Assembly (NCBI RefSeq): GCF_943733665.1
Contig: NZ_OX030782.1
Span: 4,388,501-4,452,500 of the forward strand
Source: Aquimarina sp. Aq107
Lineage (GTDB): Bacteria; Bacteroidota; Bacteroidia; Flavobacteriales; Flavobacteriaceae
Direction: 5' to 3'
DNA: 64,000 nucleotides
Positions within the stretch are counted from its first letter, which is position 1. The number at the start of each line of letters is the position of its first letter. Shown in pieces: positions 50,186-59,608 of this stretch. The notes under the pieces are model-generated. The model worked only from the letters and a program-made list of their open reading frames with translations. It was not told the origin of the DNA and did not search any database. The position numbers were made by a program, and so were the translations under genes.

Positions 50186-50799
50186 AAGAAATATTCATAC
50201 AACTGATTACTAAATATTCTGAAAATCAAAAAATTTCCAGTTCTCTATGGGATTATGTAATCAAAAATCACAATAAAAAAAGTCGATATTACCATAATCT
50301 ATCGCATCTAGAAAATTTGTATCAAAATTTACTTTCGGTACAAGAAGAAATTGTAGACTGGGATATTGTGTTATTTTCATTGTTCTATCATGATTGCATT
50401 TACAACGTTTTAAAACAAGATAATGAAGAACGAAGTGCACAAAAAGCTGAAGAAGTATTATCCTCATTATTTATTAGTTCAGAAAGAGTTGAGCTTTGTA
50501 AAGAAATAATTTTAGCAACCAAAGGCCATCAAATTTCTAAAAACAACGATGTTAATTATTTTACGGATGCTGATCTTTCAATTCTAGGAAGTAGTTGGAC
50601 CGATTATGAAATGTACTTTAAACAAGTTAGAAAAGAATATAAATACTACCCAGATTTTATGTACAATAAAGGCAGGATCAAAGTACTAGAACACTTCATT
50701 GAAATGCCTAAGATTTATAAAACAAGGCATTTTTATAGTATACTAGAAAAACAAGCTAAACAAAATCTTCAAAAAGAGATTGACTTGCTTTCTAAATAA
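50179..50799 (+). CDS. HD-superfamily predicted phosphohydrolase
   Basis: 206 aa of the COG4339 type. Metal-binding signatures: YHNLSHLENLY (H), LFYHDCIYN (HD), and later FTDADLSILG. The start is TTG at 50179, overlapping the upstream stop by 7 nt; no ATG is well placed. Database names for this family (NMDA receptor subunit) are misannotations. Substrate unknown. Confidence 0.8.
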   Translation: MLEEIFIQLITKYSENQKISSSLWDYVIKNHNKKSRYYHNLSHLENLYQNLLSVQEEIVDWDIVLFSLFYHDCIYNVLKQDNEERSAQKAEEVLSSLFISSERVELCKEIILATKGHQISKNNDVNYFTDADLSILGSSWTDYEMYFKQVRKEYKYYPDFMYNKGRIKVLEHFIEMPKIYKTRHFYSILEKQAKQNLQKEIDLLSK

Positions 50800-50854
50800 T
50801 TTGTTTAGTAACCCAAAAAAAACAATCAATTACATCTTGTTTTAGTAAATTTAT

Positions 50855-51274
50855 ATGGTGAAGAAAACCATATTCATCTTCGGAGCATTAGTTTTAGCAT
50901 TACTTCTACTTTTTCAGTTAAGTAAATACAGTCTTGTATCTGGTCACACCTCTATAGAATTTATTATTGCAGGAATAGCCATCGTTTTTTTTGTTATTGG
51001 AATCATAATTAATAAAAAAGTACTTCACAGAGAAAAAAGTAATTCAAAAGAAATAGATCACGAAAAAATCAAAACATTAGGTTTAAGCAAACGGGAATAT
51101 GAGGTATTATGCGAAATAGCATCGGGATTATCTAATAAAGAAATAGCAAAGAAACTTTTTGTGTCCGAAAGTACCATCAAAACACATGTATCAAACATCT
51201 TAGTCAAGTTAAATGCTAAACGCCGTACACAAGCCATACAGATCGCCAAAGAACTTCGAATTATCCAATTTTAA
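50855..51274 (+). CDS. Membrane-anchored LuxR-type regulator
   Basis: 139 aa. Two N-terminal membrane helices (IFIFGALVLALLLLFQL, FIIAGIAIVFFVIGIII), a short linker and a LuxR/NarL helix-turn-helix (LGLSKREYEVLCEIASGLSN, then IAKKLFVSESTIKTHVSNIL). There is no receiver domain, so it cannot be phosphorylated in the usual way. It would bind DNA from the membrane. The DUF4199 protein follows 98 nt later. Confidence 0.85.
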   Translation: MVKKTIFIFGALVLALLLLFQLSKYSLVSGHTSIEFIIAGIAIVFFVIGIIINKKVLHREKSNSKEIDHEKIKTLGLSKREYEVLCEIASGLSNKEIAKKLFVSESTIKTHVSNILVKLNAKRRTQAIQIAKELRIIQF

Positions 51275-51372
51275 GGCTTTTAGCACAAAAGTGCTATACA
51301 ATTCATACTTTAGTATGAGTGATTTTTTGATTATCGAAACTACTTTTGACTAAATCATAAAACAAAACACAA

Positions 51373-51888
51373 ATGAAAAATACAGTTGTACGTTATGGAA
51401 TATATGGTGCAATAACCATATGTATACTATTTACTTTAGCATTGACTCTTGGAAAAAGTTTATCCTATTCCCTACAAGAAGTAATTGGATATGCCAGTAT
51501 GGTAGTATCCCTTATTTTCGTATACTTTGGCATAAAGCATTACAGAGATATAGAAAATAATGGTACAGTATCTTTCGGAAAAGCATTGATAATTGGATTA
51601 TTGATTTCTTTATTTGCCGCAATCGCATTTGGATTATTAGATGTAGTTTATATAAAGTATATCAACCCTAATTTTTCTGCAGAATATTATGGTCACATTA
51701 TAGAAGAAATGCGTACTACTCTTTCTGAAGAAGAATTTAAAATAAAGCTTTCAGAATTAGAGACTCAAAAAGAATTATTTTCAAATCCTTTAATGAATTT
51801 TTTATTGATGTCTGTAACAGTCCTTATCATCGGATTTATTATTTCACTGATTTCAGGACTCATGCTACATAGAAAACCATCTCAATAA
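51373..51888 (+). CDS. DUF4199 membrane protein
   Basis: 171 aa with four membrane helices, matching the Bacteroidetes DUF4199 family (VVRYGIYGAITICILFTLAL, FGKALIIGLLISLFAAIAFG, VTVLIIGFIISLISGLML). Function unknown. Follows the LuxR-type regulator. Confidence 0.85.
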   Translation: MKNTVVRYGIYGAITICILFTLALTLGKSLSYSLQEVIGYASMVVSLIFVYFGIKHYRDIENNGTVSFGKALIIGLLISLFAAIAFGLLDVVYIKYINPNFSAEYYGHIIEEMRTTLSEEEFKIKLSELETQKELFSNPLMNFLLMSVTVLIIGFIISLISGLMLHRKPSQ

Positions 51889-51904
51889 TTAAAACATAAA
51901 CAGT

Positions 51905-52363
51905 ATGCAACACAAAGCAAACACACCAGATGAATATATTGAAGCTATACCCGAAGAACGTAAAGAGGTTATGCAAAATTTAAGAAGGGTGATTTTAGAT
52001 AATCTCCCAGAAGGATTCTCTGAAGTAATGAATTATGGATTAATAGGATATGTGATCCCCCACGAAACATATCCCAATGGATATCATTGTGACCCAAAAT
52101 TACCGTTACCATTTATGAATATTGCATCTCAGAAAAATTTTATTGCTGTATATCATATGGGGATTTATGCGGATAAAGAATTAATGGATTGGTTTGTAGG
52201 GGAGTATCCTAAATATGTAAAAACTAAGTTAGATATGGGTAAAAGTTGTATTCGTTTTAAGAAAATTGATCAAATTCCTTTACAACTAATTGGAGAATTA
52301 GCTGCTAAAATGACTCCCCAAGAGTGGATTAACATATATGAAACTAATATAAAAAAGAAATAA
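51905..52363 (+). CDS. DUF1801 (YdhG-like) protein
   Basis: 152 aa, plan of DUF1801: DEYIEAIPEERKEVMQNLRR, then NYGLIGYVIP and the final helix region. These proteins bind iron or small ligands in structures, with no proven role. It is 16 nt after the previous gene and 6 nt before the VOC gene, so it is in an operon. Confidence 0.85.
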   Translation: MQHKANTPDEYIEAIPEERKEVMQNLRRVILDNLPEGFSEVMNYGLIGYVIPHETYPNGYHCDPKLPLPFMNIASQKNFIAVYHMGIYADKELMDWFVGEYPKYVKTKLDMGKSCIRFKKIDQIPLQLIGELAAKMTPQEWINIYETNIKKK

Positions 52364-52369
52364 AGATAG

Positions 52370-52753
52370 ATGAAAAGAGTAACAGGGCTAGGAGGTTTTT
52401 TTTTCAAAACAAAAGATCCAAAAACAACAAAAGAATGGTATGGCAAACATTTAGGGTTACCTGTAGATGATTATGGATGCACTTTTTGGTGGAAAGACAA
52501 AGATGGCAATGATTGTTCTACGCAATGGAGCCCTTTTAAAGAAGACACCAACTATTTTTCTCCTAGCAAAAAAGAATTCATGATGAATTTTAGAGTAGAA
52601 AACCTAGTAGAACTCTTAAAAGTTCTAAAAGAAGAAGGGGTAAAAATAGTTGGTGAAATAGAAGAATATGAATATGGTAAATTTGGATGGATTGTAGATC
52701 CCGAAGGCAATAAAATTGAGCTTTGGGAACCTATAGATAAAGCATTTTTATAA
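52370..52753 (+). CDS. VOC/glyoxalase-like protein
   Basis: 127 aa vicinal oxygen chelate fold: TGLGGFFFKTKDPKTTKEWY, then DKDGNDCSTQWSPF, and the C-terminal metal-site half GWIVDPEGNKIELWEP. Typical metal ligand Glu in IELWEP. A bleomycin-resistance/glyoxalase-type enzyme of unknown substrate. Confidence 0.88.
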   Translation: MKRVTGLGGFFFKTKDPKTTKEWYGKHLGLPVDDYGCTFWWKDKDGNDCSTQWSPFKEDTNYFSPSKKEFMMNFRVENLVELLKVLKEEGVKIVGEIEEYEYGKFGWIVDPEGNKIELWEPIDKAFL

Positions 52754-52898
52754 GCTTACAATCTAATTACAGCTTTAAAAAAGGTTTTAACAGATCATAT
52801 TTGAAGATTTTCATTGTGTTACCTTTTTTATAATGATTCTATATAATCATATTTTTTTGTAACTTTCTACGCACTAATCAATTGTATATAACAAAATT

Positions 52899-53255
52899 AT
52901 GAGTGAAGAAAACAACAATTTGGGAGATGATCTGAAAAAAGGAGCTGAAGAAGCGCTTGATGCAGCAAAAGAAACAGCTAGTGAGTTTGCCGAAGGGGCC
53001 AAAGAAACATTTAACGAAGTAACAGGTGATAACAAAAAAGTTCTTGCAGGTATCTTAGGAATACTTTTTGGATCATTAGGGATTCATAAATTTGTTTTAG
53101 GGTACAATAAAGAAGGTATTATCCAATTAATTATATCAGTAGTTACCTGTGGTGCAGGTGGTATTGTAGGATTAATTGAGGGGATTATTTACTTGACCAA
53201 ATCTGATGAAGAATTCTACCAAACCTATCAAGTAGGTAAAAAACCTTGGTTCTAA
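52899..53255 (+). CDS. TM2 domain protein
   Basis: 118 aa. A charged, amphipathic N-terminus (ALDAAKETASEFAEGAKETF) resembling stress-related helical repeats is followed by a TM2 domain: GILGILFGSLGIHKFVLGYN and IIQLIISVVTCGAGGIVGLI. TM2 proteins are small bitopic or two-helix membrane proteins of unknown role. Confidence 0.85.
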   Translation: MSEENNNLGDDLKKGAEEALDAAKETASEFAEGAKETFNEVTGDNKKVLAGILGILFGSLGIHKFVLGYNKEGIIQLIISVVTCGAGGIVGLIEGIIYLTKSDEEFYQTYQVGKKPWF

Positions 53256-53261
53256 AAAACA

Positions 53262-53293
53262 AAAAAGCCAGAAAATATTATTCTGGCTTTTTT
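53262..53293 (+). terminator. Terminator after the TM2 gene
   Basis: Perfect stem AAAAAGCCAGAA/TTCTGGCTTTTT with a 7-nt loop and T tail. Confidence 0.85.
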
Positions 53294-53299
53294 GTTTCA

Positions 53300-53329
53300 T
53301 TTTAATATCGTAATATTGCGATATTAAAA
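53300..53329 (+). promoter_or_regulatory. ArsR operator (inverted repeat)
   Basis: TTTTAATATCG and CGATATTAAAA form a perfect 11-bp inverted repeat with an 8-bp centre, ending 7 bp before the arsR start. Position and symmetry fit autorepression. Confidence 0.75.
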
Positions 53330-53336
53330 TTACATT

Positions 53337-53660
53337 ATGGGTATTACCAAAACTCAAATATTCGATCAACAACAAAACGAACTAGCTCAAACTTTTAAAA
53401 TACTTGGGCATCCTGCGCGTATCGCCATACTTCAATATATAAGTAAACAAGATGCTTGTATATGTAATGATTTGGTAGAAGAAATAGGTTTAGCACAAGC
53501 TACTATATCACAACATCTCAAGGAATTAAAAAGTATCGGCCTCCTAAAAGGAGAAGTCGAAGGAAAAAGTATGTGTTATTGTATCAATATTGACAAATGG
53601 AATGAATTACAACAAAACCTCAATTCATTTTTTAATACCACGAAACAGAACTGTTGTTAA
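53337..53660 (+). CDS. arsR: ArsR-family metalloregulator
   Basis: 107 aa winged-helix repressor. The helix-turn-helix covers IGLAQATISQHLKELKSIGLL. A DACICND motif before it supplies Cys ligands for As(III), and the tail ends in QNCC. It should release its operator on binding arsenite or antimonite. Heads the ars operon. Confidence 0.9.
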   Translation: MGITKTQIFDQQQNELAQTFKILGHPARIAILQYISKQDACICNDLVEEIGLAQATISQHLKELKSIGLLKGEVEGKSMCYCINIDKWNELQQNLNSFFNTTKQNCC

Positions 53661-53683
53661 ACAAAAAAATAAATTATTATATT

Positions 53684-54169
53684 ATGAATACATCAGAATT
53701 TATTTCATTATTAGGAGAACATCAAGACAAACCTTTACTGTTTGAATATGCGCCTGGAATGCTGGTAGGTGCTAATTATCATATTACAGAAGTAAAACAT
53801 GTAACCATAGACTCTGTTGATTGTGGAGCAGGAACAGATTCTTGGAAAGAAACAATCATTCAGTTATGGGAAAGTCCAAATGAATTAGGGAAACGAGATT
53901 ATCTAAGTTCCTATAAGGCATTAGGCATTCTTAGAAAAGTAGGAACAATGACTGCTTATGAAATGGATGCTCCAGTAAAAATCGAATACGGAAATTCTAT
54001 GTTTCACACTGCACATTTACATATTACTGGATTTAATATAAATGATGGACAACTAATAGTAAAACTTGCCGTAAACCCTACCGATTGTAAAGCGAAAGAA
54101 ACCTGTGGAGTTCCAGAATCATCTGCTGTCGAAGCAAATTCTTGTGCACCAGGAAGTGGATGTTGCTAG
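53684..54169 (+). CDS. DUF6428 ars-operon protein
   Basis: 161 aa from Met 53684. The body (TSEFISLLGEHQDKPLLFEYAPG, then DSVDCGAGTDSWKETIIQLWE) matches the DUF6428 family, regularly found between arsR and arsC in Bacteroidetes. The C-terminus is Cys-rich (NSCAPGSGCC), suggesting thiolate metal or arsenic binding. The frame opens earlier at 53654, but the extra ten residues lie in the arsR spacer. Confidence 0.8.
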   Translation: MNTSEFISLLGEHQDKPLLFEYAPGMLVGANYHITEVKHVTIDSVDCGAGTDSWKETIIQLWESPNELGKRDYLSSYKALGILRKVGTMTAYEMDAPVKIEYGNSMFHTAHLHITGFNINDGQLIVKLAVNPTDCKAKETCGVPESSAVEANSCAPGSGCC

Positions 54170-54667
54170 ATGAAACCAAAAATAGAAATATTAACTTTTA
54201 ATGAAGAAGATTGGCAAGATATTGCTAAAATCTACAAAGAAGGAATAGATACTGGTATAGCAACTTTCGAAACCAAAATCCCAAAATGGGAACAATGGAA
54301 TCAAGTTCATATTGGATCCTGCAGATTAAAAGCTGTTCTAAATAATGAAATTATTGGTTGGGCAGCTTTAGCTCCTGTCTCTACAAGAGATGTTTATAGA
54401 GGCGTTGCAGAAATTAGTATTTACATAACATCAAATCGTAGGAATTTGGGAGTCGGCAAGTTACTTTTGACTAAATTAATTGAAGAAAGCGAAAAAAAAG
54501 GATTTTGGACCCTACAAGCAGGAATATTTAGTAATAATAAAGCTAGCATTCATCTACACACATCCCTAGGATTTAGAGTCATTGGATATAGAGAAAAAAT
54601 AGGCAAATTGTCTAACATATGGTATGACAATACCATTTTAGAACGTAGAAGTAAAACAATAATGTAA
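54170..54667 (+). CDS. arsN: GNAT acetyltransferase, ArsN/Pat type
   Basis: 165 aa GNAT. Acetyl-CoA loop RRNLGVGKLL. Conserved family stretches IIGWAALAPVSTRDVYRGVA, WTLQAGIFSNNKASIHLH and GFRVIGYREKIGK fit the ArsN1/phosphinothricin acetyltransferase branch, which detoxifies arsinothricin or similar amino-acid analogues. Starts one base after the previous stop in an ars operon, which supports the ArsN name. Confidence 0.82.
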   Translation: MKPKIEILTFNEEDWQDIAKIYKEGIDTGIATFETKIPKWEQWNQVHIGSCRLKAVLNNEIIGWAALAPVSTRDVYRGVAEISIYITSNRRNLGVGKLLLTKLIEESEKKGFWTLQAGIFSNNKASIHLHTSLGFRVIGYREKIGKLSNIWYDNTILERRSKTIM

Positions 54668-54687
54668 CCACAAAAAACACCACAATA

Positions 54688-55110
54688 ATGAACATTTTAG
54701 TATTATGCACAGGAAATTCCTGTAGAAGTCAAATGGCAGAAGGCTATTTAAAACATTTTGCAAAAGATAGTGCAACGGTTTATAGTGCCGGAGTAGAAAC
54801 TCATGGTGTAAACCCTAGAGCTATCGCCATTATGAAAGAAGATGGAATTGATATCTCTAATCATACATCTAACAACCTAGAAGAATATTTAGATCTAAAA
54901 TTCGATTATATTCTCACAGTTTGTGATAATGCAAAAGAAAGGTGCCCTTTTTTTCCAGGAAAAGCAGAACGCTTGCATTACAACTTTTTTGATCCTTCAA
55001 AAGTAGAAGGAACTGAAGAAGAAATTCATGCAGCTTTTACCAAAACAAGAAATCAAATTAAAGAATATTGCCACGATTTTGTAAATAAAAGCGTTTTACA
55101 AACTACATAG
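54688..55110 (+). CDS. arsC: Arsenate reductase, thioredoxin-coupled (LMW-PTP fold)
   Basis: 140 aa. The P-loop CTGNSCRS contains Cys7 and Cys12 with Arg13. The cysteine pair of the redox relay is in CDNAKERCPFFPG, as in the pI258 ArsC type. It reduces arsenate to arsenite. The next gene is on the opposite strand, so the operon ends here without an ArsB or Acr3 permease. Confidence 0.94.
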   Translation: MNILVLCTGNSCRSQMAEGYLKHFAKDSATVYSAGVETHGVNPRAIAIMKEDGIDISNHTSNNLEEYLDLKFDYILTVCDNAKERCPFFPGKAERLHYNFFDPSKVEGTEEEIHAAFTKTRNQIKEYCHDFVNKSVLQTT

Positions 55111-55122
55111 GTTTTAATCAAA

Positions 55123-56334
55123 TTACTTGTCAATCTTAAACCCTGGTTTAGCATAGTTTTCAGGAATGTTCGAAGGCGGAACTGCCAGATTGTTTCCATC
55201 TCTTACGGCATGATAGTGTGGGGATAGAATTTCTATTCCCGATTGATGTAATTCATTTTTAATATTCTCATGTAGTATCGAATAAATAGCAGCTGACTTT
55301 TCTGGATTTTTGGTGTAAACATTTAATTCATAATTTACGTAAAAATCATCCAAACTTTTAATCAAAACAAAGGGTACGGGTTCGCTTAAAACCTGATCCG
55401 TATTCTTTGCTCCCATTTTTAAAGCTTCTATAACTTCATTACTAGATACATCATATCCAATCGTAACCGAAGTATGTAAAATGACACCTGCATCTTCTGA
55501 GGCATTTTTAGTGAAATTAATAATATGATTTCCTAAAATCGAAGAGTTAGGAATTGTTACATCTAAGTTTTTAATTGTACGAATTCTTGTAACCAACAAA
55601 CTTCTTTCAGTGACATCCCCAATAGTATTTCCAATCTCTACCCTATCACCTACTTTAAAAGGCCTCATATAGGTTATTACAACACCTGCTACAATATTCG
55701 ATATTGCCGAGGTAGATCCTAAAGAGAATAAAATACCAAAGAAAATTGACAATCCTTTAAAAGCAGGAGAATCAGAACCTGGTATGTACGGAAATACAAT
55801 TATAAGCGCAAAAGCAATGATAAAAACACGTAACAAGTTAAAAGTTGGTCTTGCCCAATCCGCATGAAAACCATCTAAGCGCACTGCTTCCTTTTCTAAT
55901 TCTGCTGTTACATATTTCAAAAACCTTATTAGATATTTAGTCACAAAAAAGATAACAATAATGAAAAACAGATTTGGTATAAAACCTACCAACCCTTCAT
56001 ATAAAAACACTAAAGGTTTCTTTATATATCCTAAAACAACATCTGCATACTCTTTTGTTTGTGGAACTAAACTAAATAAAAAAGGAAGATAGAAAATGAA
56101 GAAAATAAAGATTACGGTTATCTTTAAAAGTCTTATAATGAACGTAAGAATATGTCTTTCTCGTCTAGGAGTAATAAACCGAAAGAACTGAGAGAACTTA
56201 GTTCTTCCAAAAAAAATATTGTTTTCTAATTTACTTATTTTGCTTTGAAACCATTTAAAAAGCTTTTTATTTAGAAAGAGAAATAATATAACGCCTAATA
56301 ACGCAATAGCAAAGTAAATATATTGTACAACCAC
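55123..56334 (-). CDS. MscS-family mechanosensitive channel
   Basis: 403 aa. An N-terminal extension with several membrane helices (YFAIALLGVILFLFL, IIRLLKITVIFIFFIFYLPF) precedes the MscS core: pore helix GTSAISNIVAGVVI-like (SLGSTSAISNIVAGVVITYM) and the beta domain PFKVGDRVEIGNTIGDVTE. Protects cells from hypo-osmotic shock. Convergent with the ars operon. Confidence 0.93.
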   Translation of the reverse strand: MVVQYIYFAIALLGVILFLFLNKKLFKWFQSKISKLENNIFFGRTKFSQFFRFITPRRERHILTFIIRLLKITVIFIFFIFYLPFLFSLVPQTKEYADVVLGYIKKPLVFLYEGLVGFIPNLFFIIVIFFVTKYLIRFLKYVTAELEKEAVRLDGFHADWARPTFNLLRVFIIAFALIIVFPYIPGSDSPAFKGLSIFFGILFSLGSTSAISNIVAGVVITYMRPFKVGDRVEIGNTIGDVTERSLLVTRIRTIKNLDVTIPNSSILGNHIINFTKNASEDAGVILHTSVTIGYDVSSNEVIEALKMGAKNTDQVLSEPVPFVLIKSLDDFYVNYELNVYTKNPEKSAAIYSILHENIKNELHQSGIEILSPHYHAVRDGNNLAVPPSNIPENYAKPGFKIDK

Positions 56335-56447
56335 TTCAAGATATTTTAATCTTCAAATTAGTGAAATATATCAGTATTCTAAAAGAATGGAGTAAGAAAA
56401 AACGGGAATTTTACGATTAACTGCACAAAAAAACTACCAATTACCGA

Positions 56448-58256
56448 TTATTTGTCGGCATTTTTGAAATACTTCTGTTCTAATTCTGCCTGAAATTCTT
56501 CCATTACTGGCTTAACCGTACTATCTGGTAGATCTGCTATTCTTATATACATCAACCCATCTACCGCATTATTAAATAATGGATCAACATTAAAGGCTAC
56601 TACCTTCGCATTTTGTTTGATGTATTTTTTGATTAAAACTGGTATACGAAGACTTCCAGGTTCAATTTCATCAATAATTTTATCAAACTTATTAAGGTCA
56701 CTTCTACTCTCATCAAATACAAAGTCCTTATCCGCATCCTTAAGTTTAACCTTAAATTCTTTTTTAGGTCTAACATATTGTGCTACATAAGGGTCATAGT
56801 AATGAGATTTCATAAACTCAATCATCAAAGACTTAGAAAAATTACTAAACTTATTACTAATACTTACACCACCAATTAAATATTTATGATCTGGAAAACG
56901 AAGCGTACAGTGCACAATACCTTTCCAAAGTAAAAATAACGGCATCGGACGTTGCTGATATTCTTTTATAATAAATGCTCTACCCATTTCAATAGACTCA
57001 CTCATCATTTTGTGCAATTCTGGTTCGAACCTAAATAGATCTTGCAGATAAAATCCATCAATTCCAAAATTAGAATAAATTTCATTCCCCATTCCCATTC
57101 TATAGGCTCCAGCTAACTTTTTAGCTTTCATATCCCATAAGAACATATGATGATAATAATCATCAAAAGGATCTAAATCAATTGATTGATTTGTTCCTTC
57201 TCCAATCTCTCTAAATGTAATTTCACGTAATCGACCAATTTCATGTACAACATTGGGTATACACTCTTTTTTAGCAAGAAAAACCTCGTAATTTTTACTT
57301 ACCAATAAACGCATATCATTATCACGACAAAATCTAAGTTCTGATTCTATAGAATTTATACTTCCTTCTACCGCGATTTGTTTTGGAGACTTAGGAATCT
57401 TTAAATTTTGAGGAATAGATTCCATCAATGTTTTCTTCTCATATGGATTAGCCAACATATATGTTTTTTTACGTAAGAAATTCGTAAAATCTTCTATGTT
57501 GCCATACTCTTCTTGATCTTTTACAGAAACAGGATTCCCAATTCGCACTTTAATCACCTTATTTTCTTGCGAAAAAAGCTCGCTTGGTAGCTTAGCAGTT
57601 CTTAGCGTATCGTTAATAGAAGCTAACTGATAAAAAAGCCTACTATTTCTTGCATGAAAATATATTGGAATCACGGGAACCTGAGCTTTCTTTACCAATC
57701 TCATTGCTCCAGTTTCCCATGGTTTGTCTACATAATTCTTACCCTCTTTCATTGTTGACACTTCTCCAGCAGGAAATATACCTAAAGGCTTTCCATCTTT
57801 AAGATGCGAAATTGCTTCTCTAATTCCTCCTAAACTAGATTTAACTTCCTTTCTATTCTCGAAAGGATTAACGGGCATAATAAAAGGTTTTAAAGGAGTA
57901 AAATTATGCAAAAGAAAATTTGCTATTATCTTGTAATCTGAGCGATGTTCAAACATTAATTTCAGAAGAAGTATTCCATCTAATCCTCCCAGTGGATGGT
58001 TAGAAAGTGTTATAAAGGCACCTTGTTTAGGTAGTCTTTTTAGATCTTCGGGTGGTATCTCGAAAGTAACACCATACATATCTAATACACTCTTAACAAA
58101 CTCCTTTCCTTCTAAGTGGCTAATACTATCGTATTGACGATTTATTTTTGATAACCGTGTGATTTTAAGAATCATCCAGCCAACAAAAGTGCCAATAAAA
58201 CCAAGTTTATCCAATTTGAGCCCTTTGGCTACTTCTTTAGAGGTGACTACCGCCAT
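56448..58256 (-). CDS. OlsF-like PlsC-GNAT double acyltransferase
   Basis: 602 aa fusion. The N-terminal PlsC-type O-acyltransferase (about 60-290) has NHPLGGLDG (the NHxxxxD motif) and FPAGEVS. The C-terminal GNAT/OlsB-type N-acyltransferase (about 310-530) has GAYRMGMGNEI and SIEMGRAFIIKEYQ. This order matches OlsF enzymes of flavobacteria, which make ornithine (or related amino-acyl) lipids in one protein. Substrate head group not provable here. Confidence 0.88.
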   Translation of the reverse strand: MAVVTSKEVAKGLKLDKLGFIGTFVGWMILKITRLSKINRQYDSISHLEGKEFVKSVLDMYGVTFEIPPEDLKRLPKQGAFITLSNHPLGGLDGILLLKLMFEHRSDYKIIANFLLHNFTPLKPFIMPVNPFENRKEVKSSLGGIREAISHLKDGKPLGIFPAGEVSTMKEGKNYVDKPWETGAMRLVKKAQVPVIPIYFHARNSRLFYQLASINDTLRTAKLPSELFSQENKVIKVRIGNPVSVKDQEEYGNIEDFTNFLRKKTYMLANPYEKKTLMESIPQNLKIPKSPKQIAVEGSINSIESELRFCRDNDMRLLVSKNYEVFLAKKECIPNVVHEIGRLREITFREIGEGTNQSIDLDPFDDYYHHMFLWDMKAKKLAGAYRMGMGNEIYSNFGIDGFYLQDLFRFEPELHKMMSESIEMGRAFIIKEYQQRPMPLFLLWKGIVHCTLRFPDHKYLIGGVSISNKFSNFSKSLMIEFMKSHYYDPYVAQYVRPKKEFKVKLKDADKDFVFDESRSDLNKFDKIIDEIEPGSLRIPVLIKKYIKQNAKVVAFNVDPLFNNAVDGLMYIRIADLPDSTVKPVMEEFQAELEQKYFKNADK

Positions 58257-58309
58257 TAAATAAGTTTTGTGCTAACTACAAATATAGGAAAAACATTGAA
58301 TAGGACATC

Positions 58310-59563
58310 TTATTGTTTTGCAACCATTTGATACGTTTCTTTTGTACTTTGTTTAAGTAAAATATCCTTGTTTTCTTCTAAAAACAGAATTGATTCTTTA
58401 TCAAAATGTCTAATCGTAAATAAAGAAACATTCCTTTCATATATAACACTGAATTTTGCTTTTAAGTGCATCAGTAATTCATCAAAATTATTGAATTTAT
58501 CATCCAAACAAACAGAAAAACTAATAGCTGAGTTCTGTATAAGATCTACTTTTAAGTGATACTTATGAAAAAGTGCAAAAACCTCACTTATGTTTTCCTC
58601 TACCATAAATGAGAAATCCAAAGAAGAAAGAGATAGAAGTATTTGATCTTTTTTTATGATATAACAAGGTAAATACGGGACTAATCTCTGTCCTTTTTTA
58701 ACTGAAGTCCCTTCACTTTTAGGATCAAGAAAGGACTTAACATATAACGGAATCTCCTTTCTTTGTAATGGCTGCAAGGTTTTAGGATGAATCACAGAAG
58801 CTCCATAAAATGCTAATTCTATAGCTTCTTCATAAGAGATTTGCGATAATAGTTTAGTGTTTTCAAAAACTCTTGGATCTCCATTTAATACTCCTGGTAC
58901 ATCTTTCCATATCGTTACACTTACAGCATTTGTACAATAAGCAAAAATTCCAGCTGTGTAGTCACTCCCTTCTCTACCAAGTGTAGTTGTAAAATTATTT
59001 GAATTAGAGGCTATGAAACCTTGCGTTATTGTTAATCCTTTTTTATTAACTTTCGTATCAATGTTTTTTTGAGTAAAATCCCAATTAACGATCGCATCAC
59101 GGTAAACATCATTCGTCTTTATTACATCTCTAGCATCTAATAATTCATTGTCATATCCATTTTCTGACAAATATTCGCTAACAATAGCAGTAGATATTAG
59201 TTCACCATAACAAACCGTTTGATCATATACATAATCATATTGATTCGATTTATTTCTACTAAGCATCGTTTCCATATCTAGAATAAGAGAATGTATCTTA
59301 TCAAAAATTGGATGCTGTTTATTTACAAAAAGATCTGTAAGTATTTCGTTGTGATATTGTTTTATAAAATCTATAGCGTTTTTAAATTGATTGCTATTGT
59401 TAAGGTAATGTTCTACAACGGATTCCAGGGCATTAGTAGTTTTTCCCATTGCGGATACTATTATTACAATATCAGAATATTCAACTCTCTGTAATACGCT
59501 AACTACATTTTTTACCGCTTTAGCATCTTTTACAGATGCTCCTCCAAATTTAAAAACCCTCAT
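58310..59563 (-). CDS. Aspartate kinase (monofunctional)
   Basis: 417 aa. First step of the Lys/Thr/Met pathway. The N-terminal amino-acid-kinase domain has MRVFKFGGASVKDAKAVKNV, the substrate site TTLGREGSDYTA and the Asp-rich VTIWKDVPGVLNGDPRV. The C-terminus has an ACT-like pair (about 300-417), shorter and less conserved than LysC, as in Bacteroidetes. Located next to GNAT and fbp as in relatives. Confidence 0.92.
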   Translation of the reverse strand: MRVFKFGGASVKDAKAVKNVVSVLQRVEYSDIVIIVSAMGKTTNALESVVEHYLNNSNQFKNAIDFIKQYHNEILTDLFVNKQHPIFDKIHSLILDMETMLSRNKSNQYDYVYDQTVCYGELISTAIVSEYLSENGYDNELLDARDVIKTNDVYRDAIVNWDFTQKNIDTKVNKKGLTITQGFIASNSNNFTTTLGREGSDYTAGIFAYCTNAVSVTIWKDVPGVLNGDPRVFENTKLLSQISYEEAIELAFYGASVIHPKTLQPLQRKEIPLYVKSFLDPKSEGTSVKKGQRLVPYLPCYIIKKDQILLSLSSLDFSFMVEENISEVFALFHKYHLKVDLIQNSAISFSVCLDDKFNNFDELLMHLKAKFSVIYERNVSLFTIRHFDKESILFLEENKDILLKQSTKETYQMVAKQ

Positions 59564-59608
59564 CAGTTACAATAATTTCGTTCATTAACGAATATATACA
59601 TCTTGGTA

